Positions 46,253 through 55,097 of a DNA stretch of 64,000 nucleotides are shown here, one piece after another. The translations under genes were made by a program, and so were the position numbers. The notes under the pieces were generated by a model. The model made no database searches and had not been told where the DNA came from. It saw nothing but the letters and a program-made list of their open reading frames with translations. Numbering within the stretch: position 1 is the first letter of the stretch; every line of letters starts with the position of its first letter. The stretch is taken from assembly GCA_050117315.1 (NCBI GenBank), contig JASFMY010000009.1, positions 1 through 64,000 of the forward strand, in the 5' to 3' direction. This stretch comes from JANQIV01 sp050117315. GTDB taxonomy: Bacteria > Bacteroidota > Ignavibacteria > Ignavibacteriales > Melioribacteraceae.

Positions 46253-48616
46253 ATGAACGAAAGAATAAAAAGATTAAGAACAAAAAGCCTTGAAGCAAAA
46301 CCGTTTATTTCAATGGAACGCGCCAAGCTGTTAACGGAATTTTATAGATCCGGTAGAGCCGAAAAAGTATCCGTACCTGTTGCGCGGGCCCTGGCCTTCA
46401 AACATATATTGGAGAATAAAGAATTATGCATAAACGACGGCGAATTAATAGTCGGCGAAAGAGGCCCGGAACCAAAGGCAACACCTACCTACCCGGAGAT
46501 TTGTACACACAGCAGGAAGGACCTTGAGATTCTAAACTCACGCCCAAAAGTAAATTATTTATGCGATGAAAATGTAATAAAATACCAGGAAGAAGAAGTA
46601 ATCCCGTTTTGGGAAGGCAGAAATATCCGCGAAAGAATTTTTGAAGAAGTTGACGAAGAATGGAAAGATGCTTATAACGCCGGTATGTTTACCGAGTTCC
46701 AGGAACAGCGTGCACCAGGACATACCGTACTGGATAATAAAATTTATAAAAAAGGATTTAATGATTTTATAAATGAAATTGACGAAACAGTCTCTAATCT
46801 GGACTTTTATAACGACAGTGAGGCATTTGAAAAACGCGAGCAGTTAAAGGCTATGCGGATTGCTGCGGAGGCTTTAATTGCTTTTTCAAAAAGATATTCA
46901 AAAAAATTAAAAGAACTTGCCGCATCTGAAAAAGATAAAAACCGCGGGAAAGAACTGAACAATCTTTCGGAAATTTGCAGCAGGGTACCGGAAAATAAAC
47001 CGCGTACTTTTCATGAAGCCCTGCAGTACTACTGGTTTGTTCATGTCGGCATAATCACCGAATTAAACACATGGGATTCCTTCAACCCCGGCCGGCTCGA
47101 TCAGCACCTTTATCACTTCTACAAAAAAGAAATTGAAGAAGGCACTTTAACAAAAGAGAAAGCAAGAGAAATTCTTCAATCCTTCTGGGTAAAATTTAAT
47201 AACCAGCCTGCCCCGCCGAAAGTAGGAGTAACCGCACTGGAAAGCAATACCTATACCGACTTTGCACTCATTAATGTCGGCGGATTAAAAGAAGACGGAA
47301 GCGATGCTGTAAACGAGCTCTCATATTTAATACTTGACGTGATAGAAGAAATGAGGTTGTTGCAGCCGAGTTCCATGGTACAGATAAGCAAAAAAAATCC
47401 CGATAAATTTTTGAAGCGCGCATTAAAAATTATTAAAACAGGATTCGGACAGCCTTCAATTTTTAATACCGATACAATTATCCAGGAATTGGTAAGGCAG
47501 GGCAAATCGCTGGTTGATGCCCGCAACGGCGGTGCAAGCGGTTGTGTTGAAACAGGTGCATTCGGTAAAGAGAGTTATATTTTAACAGGTTACTTTAACC
47601 TAACGAAAATTTTAGAACTCACTTTAAACAACGGCTTTGACCCAAGAACACAAAAGCAGATAGGCTTGCAGACAAGCGATCCCGAATCATTTAAAAGTTT
47701 TGAAGAGTTATTTGATGCTTACAAAAAGCAGCTAAATTATTTCATCGACATAAAAATTAAAGGCAATGTTATTATCGAAAGATTATTTGCAGATTACATG
47801 CCGGCGCCTTTTATGTCTCTTCTTATTAGCGATTGCATTAAAAACGGCAAGGATTATAATGCCGGGGGAGCCCGTTACAATACTTCCTATATTCAAGGTG
47901 TTGGACTCGGAAGTATAACCAATTCATTAGCTGCGATTAAAAATCATGTTTATGATAAAAAGATTTTATCAATGGGAGAGCTGCTTTCAGCACTGATAAA
48001 TAATTTTGAAGATTTTGAAAATATGCGTCAAAGCTTAGTGAACGATGCACCCAAGTACGGCAACGATGATGATTACGCAGATGAAATTACGACTGAAATT
48101 TTTGAAACGTTTTATAATTCAGTAGAAGGTAGACCAAATACGAAAGGCGGACAATTTAGAATAAACTTATTGCCGACAACTTCGCATGTTTATTTCGGAA
48201 GCGTAATCGGTGCAATGCCGGACGGCAGGAAAGCTAAAGAACCTTTATCGGAAGGGATTTCCCCGGTGCAAGGCTCAGACTTAAACGGGCCGACTGCAGT
48301 AATAAAATCAGCGGCCAAAATAGACCACATTAGAACAGGCGGCACTCTGCTCAACCAGAAATTTACACCGCAAATTCTGCAAACCGAAGAAGGAATTAAT
48401 AAAGTTGCGCAGCTCGTGCGTACATATTTTAAAATGGACGGGCATCACATTCAATTTAATGTTATTGATGCCGCTACTTTAAGAGAAGCGCAAAAGTATC
48501 CCGAGCAGCATAAAGACTTAATTGTTCGCGTTGCTGGTTACAGTGATTACTTTGTTGACTTAAATGAAGATTTACAAAACGAAATTATCAAAAGAACAGA
48601 ACACAAAGAATTTTAA
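46253..48616 (+). CDS. hypD: glycyl-radical enzyme, probably trans-4-hydroxy-L-proline dehydratase
   Basis: 787 aa from ATG 46253, directly after the activase stop. Active-site loop GASGCVETGAF has the thiyl Cys431 and Glu433; the C-terminal radical loop RVAGYSDYF carries Gly762. The C-x-E arrangement and length (about 790) are those of the dehydratase/lyase branch (PFL2-like), which includes hydroxyproline, glycerol and choline-acting enzymes. The assignment to hydroxyproline dehydratase rests on overall resemblance and on the Xaa-Pro aminopeptidase gene 11 bases downstream. The reaction would give pyrroline-5-carboxylate. Oxygen-sensitive, cytosolic, so anaerobic growth is implied. Other substrates are not excluded. 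Confidence 0.72.
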   Translation: MNERIKRLRTKSLEAKPFISMERAKLLTEFYRSGRAEKVSVPVARALAFKHILENKELCINDGELIVGERGPEPKATPTYPEICTHSRKDLEILNSRPKVNYLCDENVIKYQEEEVIPFWEGRNIRERIFEEVDEEWKDAYNAGMFTEFQEQRAPGHTVLDNKIYKKGFNDFINEIDETVSNLDFYNDSEAFEKREQLKAMRIAAEALIAFSKRYSKKLKELAASEKDKNRGKELNNLSEICSRVPENKPRTFHEALQYYWFVHVGIITELNTWDSFNPGRLDQHLYHFYKKEIEEGTLTKEKAREILQSFWVKFNNQPAPPKVGVTALESNTYTDFALINVGGLKEDGSDAVNELSYLILDVIEEMRLLQPSSMVQISKKNPDKFLKRALKIIKTGFGQPSIFNTDTIIQELVRQGKSLVDARNGGASGCVETGAFGKESYILTGYFNLTKILELTLNNGFDPRTQKQIGLQTSDPESFKSFEELFDAYKKQLNYFIDIKIKGNVIIERLFADYMPAPFMSLLISDCIKNGKDYNAGGARYNTSYIQGVGLGSITNSLAAIKNHVYDKKILSMGELLSALINNFEDFENMRQSLVNDAPKYGNDDDYADEITTEIFETFYNSVEGRPNTKGGQFRINLLPTTSHVYFGSVIGAMPDGRKAKEPLSEGISPVQGSDLNGPTAVIKSAAKIDHIRTGGTLLNQKFTPQILQTEEGINKVAQLVRTYFKMDGHHIQFNVIDAATLREAQKYPEQHKDLIVRVAGYSDYFVDLNEDLQNEIIKRTEHKEF

Positions 48617-48627
48617 ACGGAGGAGTA

Positions 48628-50016
48628 ATGTTTAGCTCATCGACTTATACCGAAAGAAGAAAAACTTTAAAAGAAAAATTGGGAAGCGGACTTGTCTTTT
48701 TACCGGGGAATAAATTTTCACCGATAAACTACCTGGATAATATGTACCAGTTCCGCCAGGACAGTACTTTTCTTTATTACTTCGGCCTGGATTCGGAAGA
48801 ATTAAACGCAGTGATTGATATTGATAACGATAAAGAAATTATTTTCGGCGATGATGTTTCATTAGAAGATATAGTCTGGATGGGGCCCCAGGAAAAACTT
48901 GCCGATCGTGCAGAATTGGTCGGAGTAACGGAAACACTTGCTTCTGCAAAGCTAAAAGATTATTTGGATGAAGCAAAATCCAAAGGACAAAAAATTCACT
49001 GGCTGCCGCAATACAGGGGCGAAACTTTTTTGCAGTTTGTTGACCTCTTTGATATTCACCACTCGAAAATAAACGAAATGGTCTCGGAGGGTTTGATTAA
49101 AGCAGTTGTTGCACAAAGAGAAATAAAAAGTTTGGAAGAAGTAGAAGAAATTGAAAAGGCTCTTGAGCTAAGTTACGAGATGAACATCGCTGCAATGAAG
49201 TTATCAAAACACGGGCTTTATGAAAGAGAAGTGTGGGGAGCGGTTGCCGGTATTGCGCATAGGTGGGGCGGCTTTGCTTCTTTCCCGATTATATTTTCCG
49301 TTAGAGGTGAAACGCTGCATAACCATCATCACGATAATGTTATGAAGGACGGCGACATGCTGATCCTGGATTCCGGCGCAGAATCGCCGCTTCATTATGC
49401 AAGCGATATTACACGTTCTTTTCCTGTAAGCGGCAAGTTTAACGAAAAACAAAAAGTAGTTTACAATACTGTCTTAAAAGCCGAGCTTGAAGCAATTAAT
49501 ATGATGAAACCCGGTTTGTCATACAGGGAATGTCATCTTCATGCAGGCGGTGTGATTTTTGAAGGTTTAAAAGAACTGGGAATTACAAAAGGCAATACGG
49601 AAGATGCAGTTAAAAACGGTGCGCATGCTTTGTTTATGCCTCACGGTTTGGGTCACCACATGGGATTTGACGTACACGATTGCGAAGGGCTTGGCGAAGA
49701 TTACATCGGTTATGACGAAAAATATAAACGCGCTACTCAATTCGGGTTGGGATATTTAAGAATGGGCAAAGAATTAAAACCGGGACATGTAATTACAGTT
49801 GAACCTGGCTGTTATTTTATCCCGCAATTAATTGCAAACTGGAAAGCAGAAAATAAATTCACCGAGTTTATTAACTATGATAAAGCAGAAGAAATGATCG
49901 GCTTCGGCGGAGTAAGAATTGAAGACGATGTTTTTGTAACAGAAGAAGGCTGCAGAGTTCTTGGTAAACCAATTCCCAAAACAATAGAAGAAGTTGAAGA
50001 AGTATGTAATGCTTAA
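48628..50016 (+). CDS. pepP: Xaa-Pro aminopeptidase (M24B)
   Basis: 462 aa. An N-terminal creatinase-like domain (about 1-160) and a C-terminal pita-bread domain with the five metal ligands in context: ILDSGAESPLHYASDITRSF (two Asp), HGLGHHMGFDVHD (His), TVEPGCYF (Glu) and GGVRIEDDVF (Glu). It removes an N-terminal residue preceding proline (or hydroxyproline). Strong ribosome binding site (GGAGG). It forms one operon with the activase and glycyl-radical enzyme, which makes joint use of proline-rich, perhaps collagen-derived, peptides plausible. A strong terminator follows. Confidence 0.92.
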   Translation: MFSSSTYTERRKTLKEKLGSGLVFLPGNKFSPINYLDNMYQFRQDSTFLYYFGLDSEELNAVIDIDNDKEIIFGDDVSLEDIVWMGPQEKLADRAELVGVTETLASAKLKDYLDEAKSKGQKIHWLPQYRGETFLQFVDLFDIHHSKINEMVSEGLIKAVVAQREIKSLEEVEEIEKALELSYEMNIAAMKLSKHGLYEREVWGAVAGIAHRWGGFASFPIIFSVRGETLHNHHHDNVMKDGDMLILDSGAESPLHYASDITRSFPVSGKFNEKQKVVYNTVLKAELEAINMMKPGLSYRECHLHAGGVIFEGLKELGITKGNTEDAVKNGAHALFMPHGLGHHMGFDVHDCEGLGEDYIGYDEKYKRATQFGLGYLRMGKELKPGHVITVEPGCYFIPQLIANWKAENKFTEFINYDKAEEMIGFGGVRIEDDVFVTEEGCRVLGKPIPKTIEEVEEVCNA

Positions 50017-50024
50017 ATGAATTA

Positions 50025-50061
50025 CTCAAGCTCCGGGGTTTTAAGAACCCCGGAGCTTGAG
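50025..50061. terminator. strong bidirectional terminator between convergent genes
   Basis: Perfect 16-bp arms CTCAAGCTCCGGGGTT (50025-50040) and AACCCCGGAGCTTGAG (50046-50061) with a 5-base loop, between the pepP stop and the stop of the convergent lipoprotein gene. Confidence 0.9.
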
Positions 50062-50063
50062 CT

Positions 50064-51158
50064 TTACTTACCGTGGAAAACCAATGTGCTGCTGTAGATC
50101 CCTCCTCCTGATTGATTGACTACTACAAAACACTCTTTGCTGTTTGCCCATAGTTCGTATACTCTGCCTTCCTCTCCAAAATCCGCTATTTCTTCTAAGC
50201 CTCCGCTACTGTAGTAATAAACCTTTCCCAAATAGTCCGCTATTATAAACTTGCCTTTTGTGTATTCTATAAGGCTGCTAGTTGTCCGTTCAGTTGTAAT
50301 TATTTTTGTCCAGCTATTATCTCCGGTGTATTCCCATACTCCTCCTGTTCCATAACTCCATAGTTTTTTTTCGCTTGTTACATATAAAACTCCTTCTCCA
50401 AACGGATAATTACCTCCCAAGTATGTTGTTTCTACTGAATCTGCAATCTCCCATTTGCTGCCGCTCTTTTTGCAGAAATATAGATATGGTGTCTTATAGC
50501 CTATTGCATAAGCTATATGATTATACTCTATTATGCTTCTTATAAAAAAGTTTTCATCACTTCCTGCAGCTATTTGTATTGTATCAATATCCCAACTGCT
50601 ACCGTCATAATATCCAACCAATCCTCTGTCTCCGCATGCCCATATATCGTTTGAACTATTTCCCCATGTATAGGTAAATTGCCCTTCCACAGACAGTTCA
50701 TGCATTTCCCATTTGCTGCCTGTATAATGAAGCATTGCTGGAACATGGTTGGGATATAGGGGGCTGTCAAAACTTGCCTTTTTGATACCGGCTACCCAAA
50801 TATCATTTCCCGCAAATCCATATATCCATTCGCCATCGTATGATGATTCTATCCCGTTTGCTTCTTCGTCTATAACTTCCCAAGAACTTCCATTGTAATG
50901 AAATATCCTGTTGCCGGTATCCGCATGACCGGTTATGTAAACATCGTTTTCACTGCTGCCCCATACCGAACTTATCAGCGACTGTACCACTCCGTCTTCT
51001 TCAGGGTATTTTATTGTATCAATACTCCAAACATATTCTCGCGGGTCCTTTACTTCTTCAGATTCCGTCGGGCTTTCCCCGCAGAATTGTAATACGACCG
51101 GAATTATTAGAATTATGAAATACTTTATACCGGCTATGTTTTTTAATCCCTTTTTCAT
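50064..51158 (-). CDS. beta-propeller-like secreted lipoprotein, unknown function
   Basis: 364 aa with a lipobox ending in FC at residue 26 (VLQFCGE). The mature part has repeated blades with the pattern WGSSENDVYITG, GFAGNDIWVAG and TWGNSSNDIWACG, each followed by a HYNGSSWE/HYTGSKWE/YYDGSSWD strand. This is typical of W/G/D-rich propeller repeats in secreted Bacteroidetes and Ignavibacteria proteins. No catalytic motif is visible. Starts at ATG 51158; a 20-bp palindrome lies just upstream. A role in binding is possible but not supported. Confidence 0.75.
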   Translation of the reverse strand: MKKGLKNIAGIKYFIILIIPVVLQFCGESPTESEEVKDPREYVWSIDTIKYPEEDGVVQSLISSVWGSSENDVYITGHADTGNRIFHYNGSSWEVIDEEANGIESSYDGEWIYGFAGNDIWVAGIKKASFDSPLYPNHVPAMLHYTGSKWEMHELSVEGQFTYTWGNSSNDIWACGDRGLVGYYDGSSWDIDTIQIAAGSDENFFIRSIIEYNHIAYAIGYKTPYLYFCKKSGSKWEIADSVETTYLGGNYPFGEGVLYVTSEKKLWSYGTGGVWEYTGDNSWTKIITTERTTSSLIEYTKGKFIIADYLGKVYYYSSGGLEEIADFGEEGRVYELWANSKECFVVVNQSGGGIYSSTLVFHGK

Positions 51159-51204
51159 GGTTCACCTTTTCGGCAGCCTCCTGGGTTTCTACTGTTATTA
51201 TTAC

Positions 51205-51224
51205 GCAGATTGTTAACAATCTGC
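51205..51224. promoter_or_regulatory. 20-bp perfect palindrome upstream of lipoprotein gene
   Basis: GCAGATTGTTAACAATCTGC, no spacer, 47 bases before the lipoprotein start. It could be an operator for a dimeric regulator or the terminator stem of the truncated cargo gene upstream. Confidence 0.45.
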
Positions 51225-51259
51225 CTTACGTACTTATAGAAACACAAGAGGCTTTAATT

Positions 51260-51740
51260 TTATTTTGTTAAAAGCACCTTGCTTACTTTAATATCATTAC
51301 TTGTTTTTAACACTGCATAATAAACCCCGCTCGGCAGAGTGTTCCCGTTGAAATCAATATGGTACGCTCCTTTTTCTTTTGTTTCATTAATAAGTTCCGT
51401 TACAATTTCACCAATTGAATTGTATATACTCAAATTTGTCAGACTTTTTCCAGGCAATTGATAAGTTATCCTGGTAAGAGGATTAAAAGGATTGGGATAA
51501 TTATTTATAGTCAACCCCGGTGATAATTCTTCTTCCGTTTTTTCGTTTGTTTTAGGCAGCATTACCCCGTAATCAACCGCTGAAAAATTTGCATCTGCCA
51601 AAGTATCGCTTGGGGCATAGTAAGGGCGCACATCGTAAAAAAGAAGGTAGTCTGAAGTATTGCCTGTTCTGGTATAAGAATCGTCAGTATATGAATTAAC
51701 GCCCCTGTTAACTGTACCAAGGTATGTATCATTGCCGTTT
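51260..51740 (-). pseudogene. C-terminal remnant of a T9SS-secreted protein
   Basis: Only the tail of a large secreted protein remains. About 90 residues of the passenger (DYLLFYDVRPYYAPSDTLAD) are followed by a type IX secretion sorting domain starting NNYPNPFNPLTRITYQLPGK and ending SGVYYAVLKTSNDIKVSKVL before LTK. No start codon in a sensible context exists; the frame merges into the truncated adenosine deaminase gene at about 51740. The domain shows that the organism has a type IX secretion system. Confidence 0.85.
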
Positions 51741-52460
51741 TTAATTTTCCGCGAGAAAATCAACAAGCTCGTCATCATAAATGCTGCGAACACCGTGGCC
51801 TATTCTTTTCGTTCCAAAGTTCTTCAATGTTTCCCAAACACTTTCCGGGCCGGATCCTTCGCCGGCGTGTGCAGCTACAGGTATCCCTTTTTCTTTGGCA
51901 TATTTAAATGCTTTTACATGATTGTCAATCGGGAAGCCCGCTTCGTCTGCAGCTAAATCAAAACCGGCAACCGGGAAAGAATCTTTATACTTTTCAACAT
52001 TTTTCACAGTAAGCATACTTTGTTTTTCCGTGTAATGACGCAAAGTACAGTGAATTAAATTCGCTTTAATGCCTGTCTTATTAATTTGATTCTGTACTTC
52101 TTCACCAACTGTCTCAATTACTTCTTCTTCCTTTAAACCGTTTTGCAAATGAAGCTGGGGCGCATACCTAATTTCGGCATAGATAACATTATCTTCTTTT
52201 AACTGTTGAAAATAATCTTCAACGGCCAGCTTTAAAGCTTCTTTCGTATGAAGCAGTTCAAGGCTGTGTTCAACACATCTTAAGTAGTGAGCTAAGTTTT
52301 CACATTTTTCCGGCGCTGCATAATACTGAAGGTATTCTTCTTGAGTAACTGCCGGGCATAGTCTTTTCACCAGGTCAAAACTCATTGAACAGTCAAGGTG
52401 GCAGTGGAGCTCAACTTTCGACAATTCCTTAATTTTATTTATATCTAATTTCTTATTCAT
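51741..52460 (-). pseudogene. add: adenosine deaminase, C-terminally truncated
   Basis: 239 aa against about 330-350 for the family. The N-terminal zinc motif VELHCHLDCSM, the middle FPVAGFDLAADEAGFP, the catalytic AAHAGEGSGPESVW and the KRIGHGVRS motif are present. The frame then stops after DDELVDFLAEN, where relatives continue with the CPTSN segment and the last metal-binding Asp (SLNTDDP). The missing part abuts the tail of a secreted-protein gene on the same strand, so a deletion between the two genes is the simplest explanation. Loss of the last zinc ligand should abolish activity. Confidence 0.85.
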
Positions 52461-52648
52461 AAAAACTCAATTATTCTTAAAAAGTGACTGCAAAGTTAAC
52501 GAAATTATAATACAATCATTAATCATTTATTAATTCCTTAAAATTGTATTCACTTCTACCAAGATATATGACTGTATTTTAGACAACTTATTTTGAAGGT
52601 TGATAGAAATTGGATACCGTAGTGCGAATTAAATTTTAAGCGACCTTG

Positions 52649-52720
52649 CTTCAGCAGTATCATTTTTTTCACTTCCGAATATTTGCCTGCTTCTATTCTA
52701 TAAAAATATATTCCGGTCTT
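52649..52720 (-). pseudogene. fragment of another T9SS sorting domain
   Basis: The minus strand reads KTGIYFYRIEAGKYSEVKK then MILLK, a typical last strand pair of a type IX sorting domain. The usual stop after LLK is replaced by CAA. No upstream part remains; on that side the next base begins the DUF1579-like fragment on the plus strand. Confidence 0.65.
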
Positions 52721-53017
52721 TCGGAACACCTTTTGAAGGTATGAGAATAATGGGATATGACAACGGTAAAAAAAGAATACTTCAGTACATAGATTGATGA
52801 CACGGGAACAGGTTTAGCTGTCAGCAGGGGCAAATACAATCCTGAAACAAACTCTATTGAAATGAGCGGTTCAATTTATGATCCAATAGCCAAGAAAGAC
52901 GTTGAATATAAAATCGTTTCAACATCCGTAGATGAAAATTTTCATAAAATGGAGATGTTTTCTATTATTCCAGAAGGGACAGAATTCAAAACTTTTCTAA
53001 TGGAATACGCCGGATAA
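52720..53017 (+). pseudogene. DUF1579-like protein, C-terminal fragment
   Basis: Reads FGTPFEGMRIMGYDNGKK, then after a one-base shift in an A7 run EYFST, a TAG where relatives have Trp, and IDDTGTGLAVSRGKYN... to MEYAG before TAA at 53015-53017. This is the GTPF-GY-N-STWID-GTG pattern of DUF1579. The 5' half is missing. A frameshift and a nonsense codon make it clearly dead. Apart from this fragment and the T9SS fragment at 52649-52720, the gene-free stretch 52461-53034 holds nothing recognised. Confidence 0.7.
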
Positions 53018-53034
53018 TTTTTAAGAGCCGGGCT

Positions 53035-53740
53035 AGGGCAAACGCATCAAAAAATTAGAATATATTTAAGGTACTCATTATTAAGCGAAGCTCTGTATCG
53101 TCTTTTCTTTTTTATTTTTTTAGCTATGCCCTTTTGGCAGCCTAGTGCATCTATGCTTATTACTGCGCCTTCTATATCTAATTCGTCTAATAATTCCGGT
53201 ATTGCTGTAATTTCATTACTTTTATCATTCACTCTTTTCTCTCCTATAGAGAAACTATTTTCACTTACCCACGCACTTAATATATATAAGCCTTTATTCT
53301 CTTTTTCCCTCGGCGATACTCCCTTAACCTTTTTCCCATCTATACGGACTAACTTTTCTTTTATTGTATCTAAAAGTAATTGCCCTTCTGATTCTAATAG
53401 TTTTGACAAGCATTCTGGCTCTAATTTTTGTAAAACTTTGTTAAATGTATCGTGAGACGGTATGCCATTGGGTAACTCTAATATTGTTTTTAACCATCCA
53501 TATCTTTGTTGACCAAATTTTTCCATATCTACGAAATCTTCTCCATTACACACTAAGGTAGATTAAGGCTATAAATAATATATCACTTAATTTGTGCTGA
53601 CAGCGGGTGACTACTCGGGGGTCTGTGATTCTACTTAAGGCTTTTTCGATTTTGTTTTCCATGCTTTTTTGAAAACAAACTTAACTTTTTTTTCTATTTT
53701 AAACAGACCCTCCCTTTATTTTTTTTGATGCGTTTGCCCT
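53035..53740 (-). mobile_element. ISAs1-family element, internally deleted, perfect 20-bp ends
   Basis: Perfect inverted repeats AGGGCAAACGCATCAAAAAA (53035-53054) and its complement (53721-53740). The total length of 706 bp is about half that of intact ISAs1-family elements. Both transposase termini are kept but the catalytic middle is gone. No matching target duplication is visible in the immediate flanks. Confidence 0.85.
53047..53662 (-). pseudogene. ISAs1-family (H-repeat type) transposase, deleted and frameshifted
   Basis: Starts at ATG 53662 (MENKIEKALSRITDPRV). A frameshift near 53560 leads into CNGEDFVDMEKFGQQRYGWL, ELPNGIPSHDTFNKVLQKLE, KLVRIDGKKVKGV, LYILSAWVSENSFSIGEK, KSNEITAIPELLDELDIEGA and VISIDALGCQ, all family signatures including the first catalytic Asp. 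After KGIAKKIKKK the sequence jumps to RRYRASLNNEYLKYILIF, which resembles the family's extreme C-terminus, so about 200 residues are missing in between. Confidence 0.85.
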
Positions 53741-53826
53741 GAATTTAAGGTAATATCCTAACTTCATGTTTATTCATCGTTTTTCAAATAAATCATCACC
53801 AAGATTAGGCTCTCTACATATTTTCT

Positions 53827-53985
53827 CTAATTTATTATATATTCTCTCAATTTTAATGAATGTTTAACTTCTTTCTTGGCTTCATCTTTCGTGGAGAATA
53901 TTAAATCTTCACCCGTGAAATCATTTTTTGCAGCTACCAAAATCCCTTCATCATTGATTTCAAATAGTTGATAAATAGTAATCAT
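53827..53985 (-). CDS. hypothetical small protein, 52 aa
   Basis: ATG at 53985 with AAAGGTGAA just upstream gives a 52-residue, charged, non-membrane protein: MITIYQLFEINDEGILVAAK, then NDFTGEDLIFSTKDEAKKEV and KHSLKLREYIIN. The good ribosome binding site and balanced composition favour a real gene, or the remnant of one. No family is recognised. The surroundings 53741-54271 otherwise hold only the palindromes at 54087-54124. Confidence 0.45.
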   Translation of the reverse strand: MITIYQLFEINDEGILVAAKNDFTGEDLIFSTKDEAKKEVKHSLKLREYIIN

Positions 53986-54086
53986 ATTTCACCTTTGTAT
54001 TATTATTTTATGTAACTCTTTTTTGATTTTTGAAAATCCAAAAATTCCTTCCAATTCCAAATATGATTCGTTACTATAGGGTCCTA

Positions 54087-54124
54087 TGATGATATAGATA
54101 TCATTCTAACTGAGTTAGAATGAT
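54087..54124. promoter_or_regulatory. two overlapping perfect palindromes upstream of suhB-like gene
   Basis: ATGATATAGATATCAT (54087-54102, 7-bp arms) overlaps a 25-bp palindrome at 54100-54124 with 12-bp arms ATCATTCTAACT and AGTTAGAATGAT around one central G. It is about 150 bases before the next start codon. The near-absence of a loop favours a DNA-binding site (dimeric regulator) over an RNA hairpin. Confidence 0.5.
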
Positions 54125-54271
54125 CAAGGGTAACACTTAAAGCTAAAGAAAAATAAAATGAAAATAATTTAATTGATTTAGGATGCTAGTAAATTTAACA
54201 GAAAGGCTACTTTGTTAAAATAGAATAAATAAGTAGTTTTCCAATCAATTTATTGGAGATTTATACAAAAT

Positions 54272-55042
54272 ATGGTAGAAAAAGTACAGTTAATTGCGAG
54301 AAGAGCGGGTGAAGTAATCCGTAACGGCTTTGGGAAAAATTTTTCAATTGAGTTTAAAACCAACGCTTCAAATTTGGTAACTGAGATTGACAAGAAATCC
54401 GAAGAAACAATTAAAAATTTTATTAAAAAGGAATTTCCTGGGCATGCGATAATTGCTGAAGAGAGCGGGGAAGATTTAACCGGTTCCGAATACACATGGG
54501 TAGTTGATCCTCTTGACGGAACTACAAATTTTGCGCACGGGCTGCCGTTGTTCAGTGTATCTATAGGTGTTGTGAAAAACAACGAAACCGTCTGCGGAGT
54601 AGTTTATGATGTAATGCAGGATAATATGTATACCTCCGAAAAAGGCGGCGGCGCATTCTGCAACGGAAAAGAATTAAAAGTGAGCGACAACGATAAACTT
54701 GAAGAAAGTCTTCTTGTAACTGGCTTTCCTTATGATATTGCTGAAAACCCTTATAAGACTCTGGAGAAATTTAATGCGTTTGTTTTAAACTCAAGGGCAG
54801 TCAGAAGATTGGGATCTGCCGCGATTGATTTTTGTTATGTTGCTTCCGGTGTATTTGACGGTTTCTGGGAAGTACACCTTCACCCGTGGGATTTATGTGC
54901 AGGAATGCTTTTGGTTGAAGAAGCAGGCGGTGTTGTAACAAATTTTAATAATGAAAAAATAAACACGTTTGCAAAACAAATTCTTGCAACCAACGGGAAA
55001 GTGCACGAAAAGATGCTGGAGATACTTCAGAAAAACAGTTAA
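54272..55042 (+). CDS. suhB: inositol monophosphatase family protein
   Basis: 256 aa, cytosolic. Metal-binding motifs: IIAEESGE, VVDPLDGTTNFAHGLP (the DPLDGT box) and, near the C-terminus, HLHPWDLCAGMLLVEEAGG (the WD box). It hydrolyses myo-inositol 1-phosphate or similar sugar phosphates using Mg2+. Length and order are those of the bacterial SuhB/IMPase family; the gene name is by family resemblance. GGAG lies upstream. It is followed 55 bases later by the cytidylate kinase gene. Confidence 0.9.
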   Translation: MVEKVQLIARRAGEVIRNGFGKNFSIEFKTNASNLVTEIDKKSEETIKNFIKKEFPGHAIIAEESGEDLTGSEYTWVVDPLDGTTNFAHGLPLFSVSIGVVKNNETVCGVVYDVMQDNMYTSEKGGGAFCNGKELKVSDNDKLEESLLVTGFPYDIAENPYKTLEKFNAFVLNSRAVRRLGSAAIDFCYVASGVFDGFWEVHLHPWDLCAGMLLVEEAGGVVTNFNNEKINTFAKQILATNGKVHEKMLEILQKNS

Positions 55043-55097
55043 AACAATATTTAAATTTTATTGAAATCTTACCTATAAATCATTATATTTCAAGACT

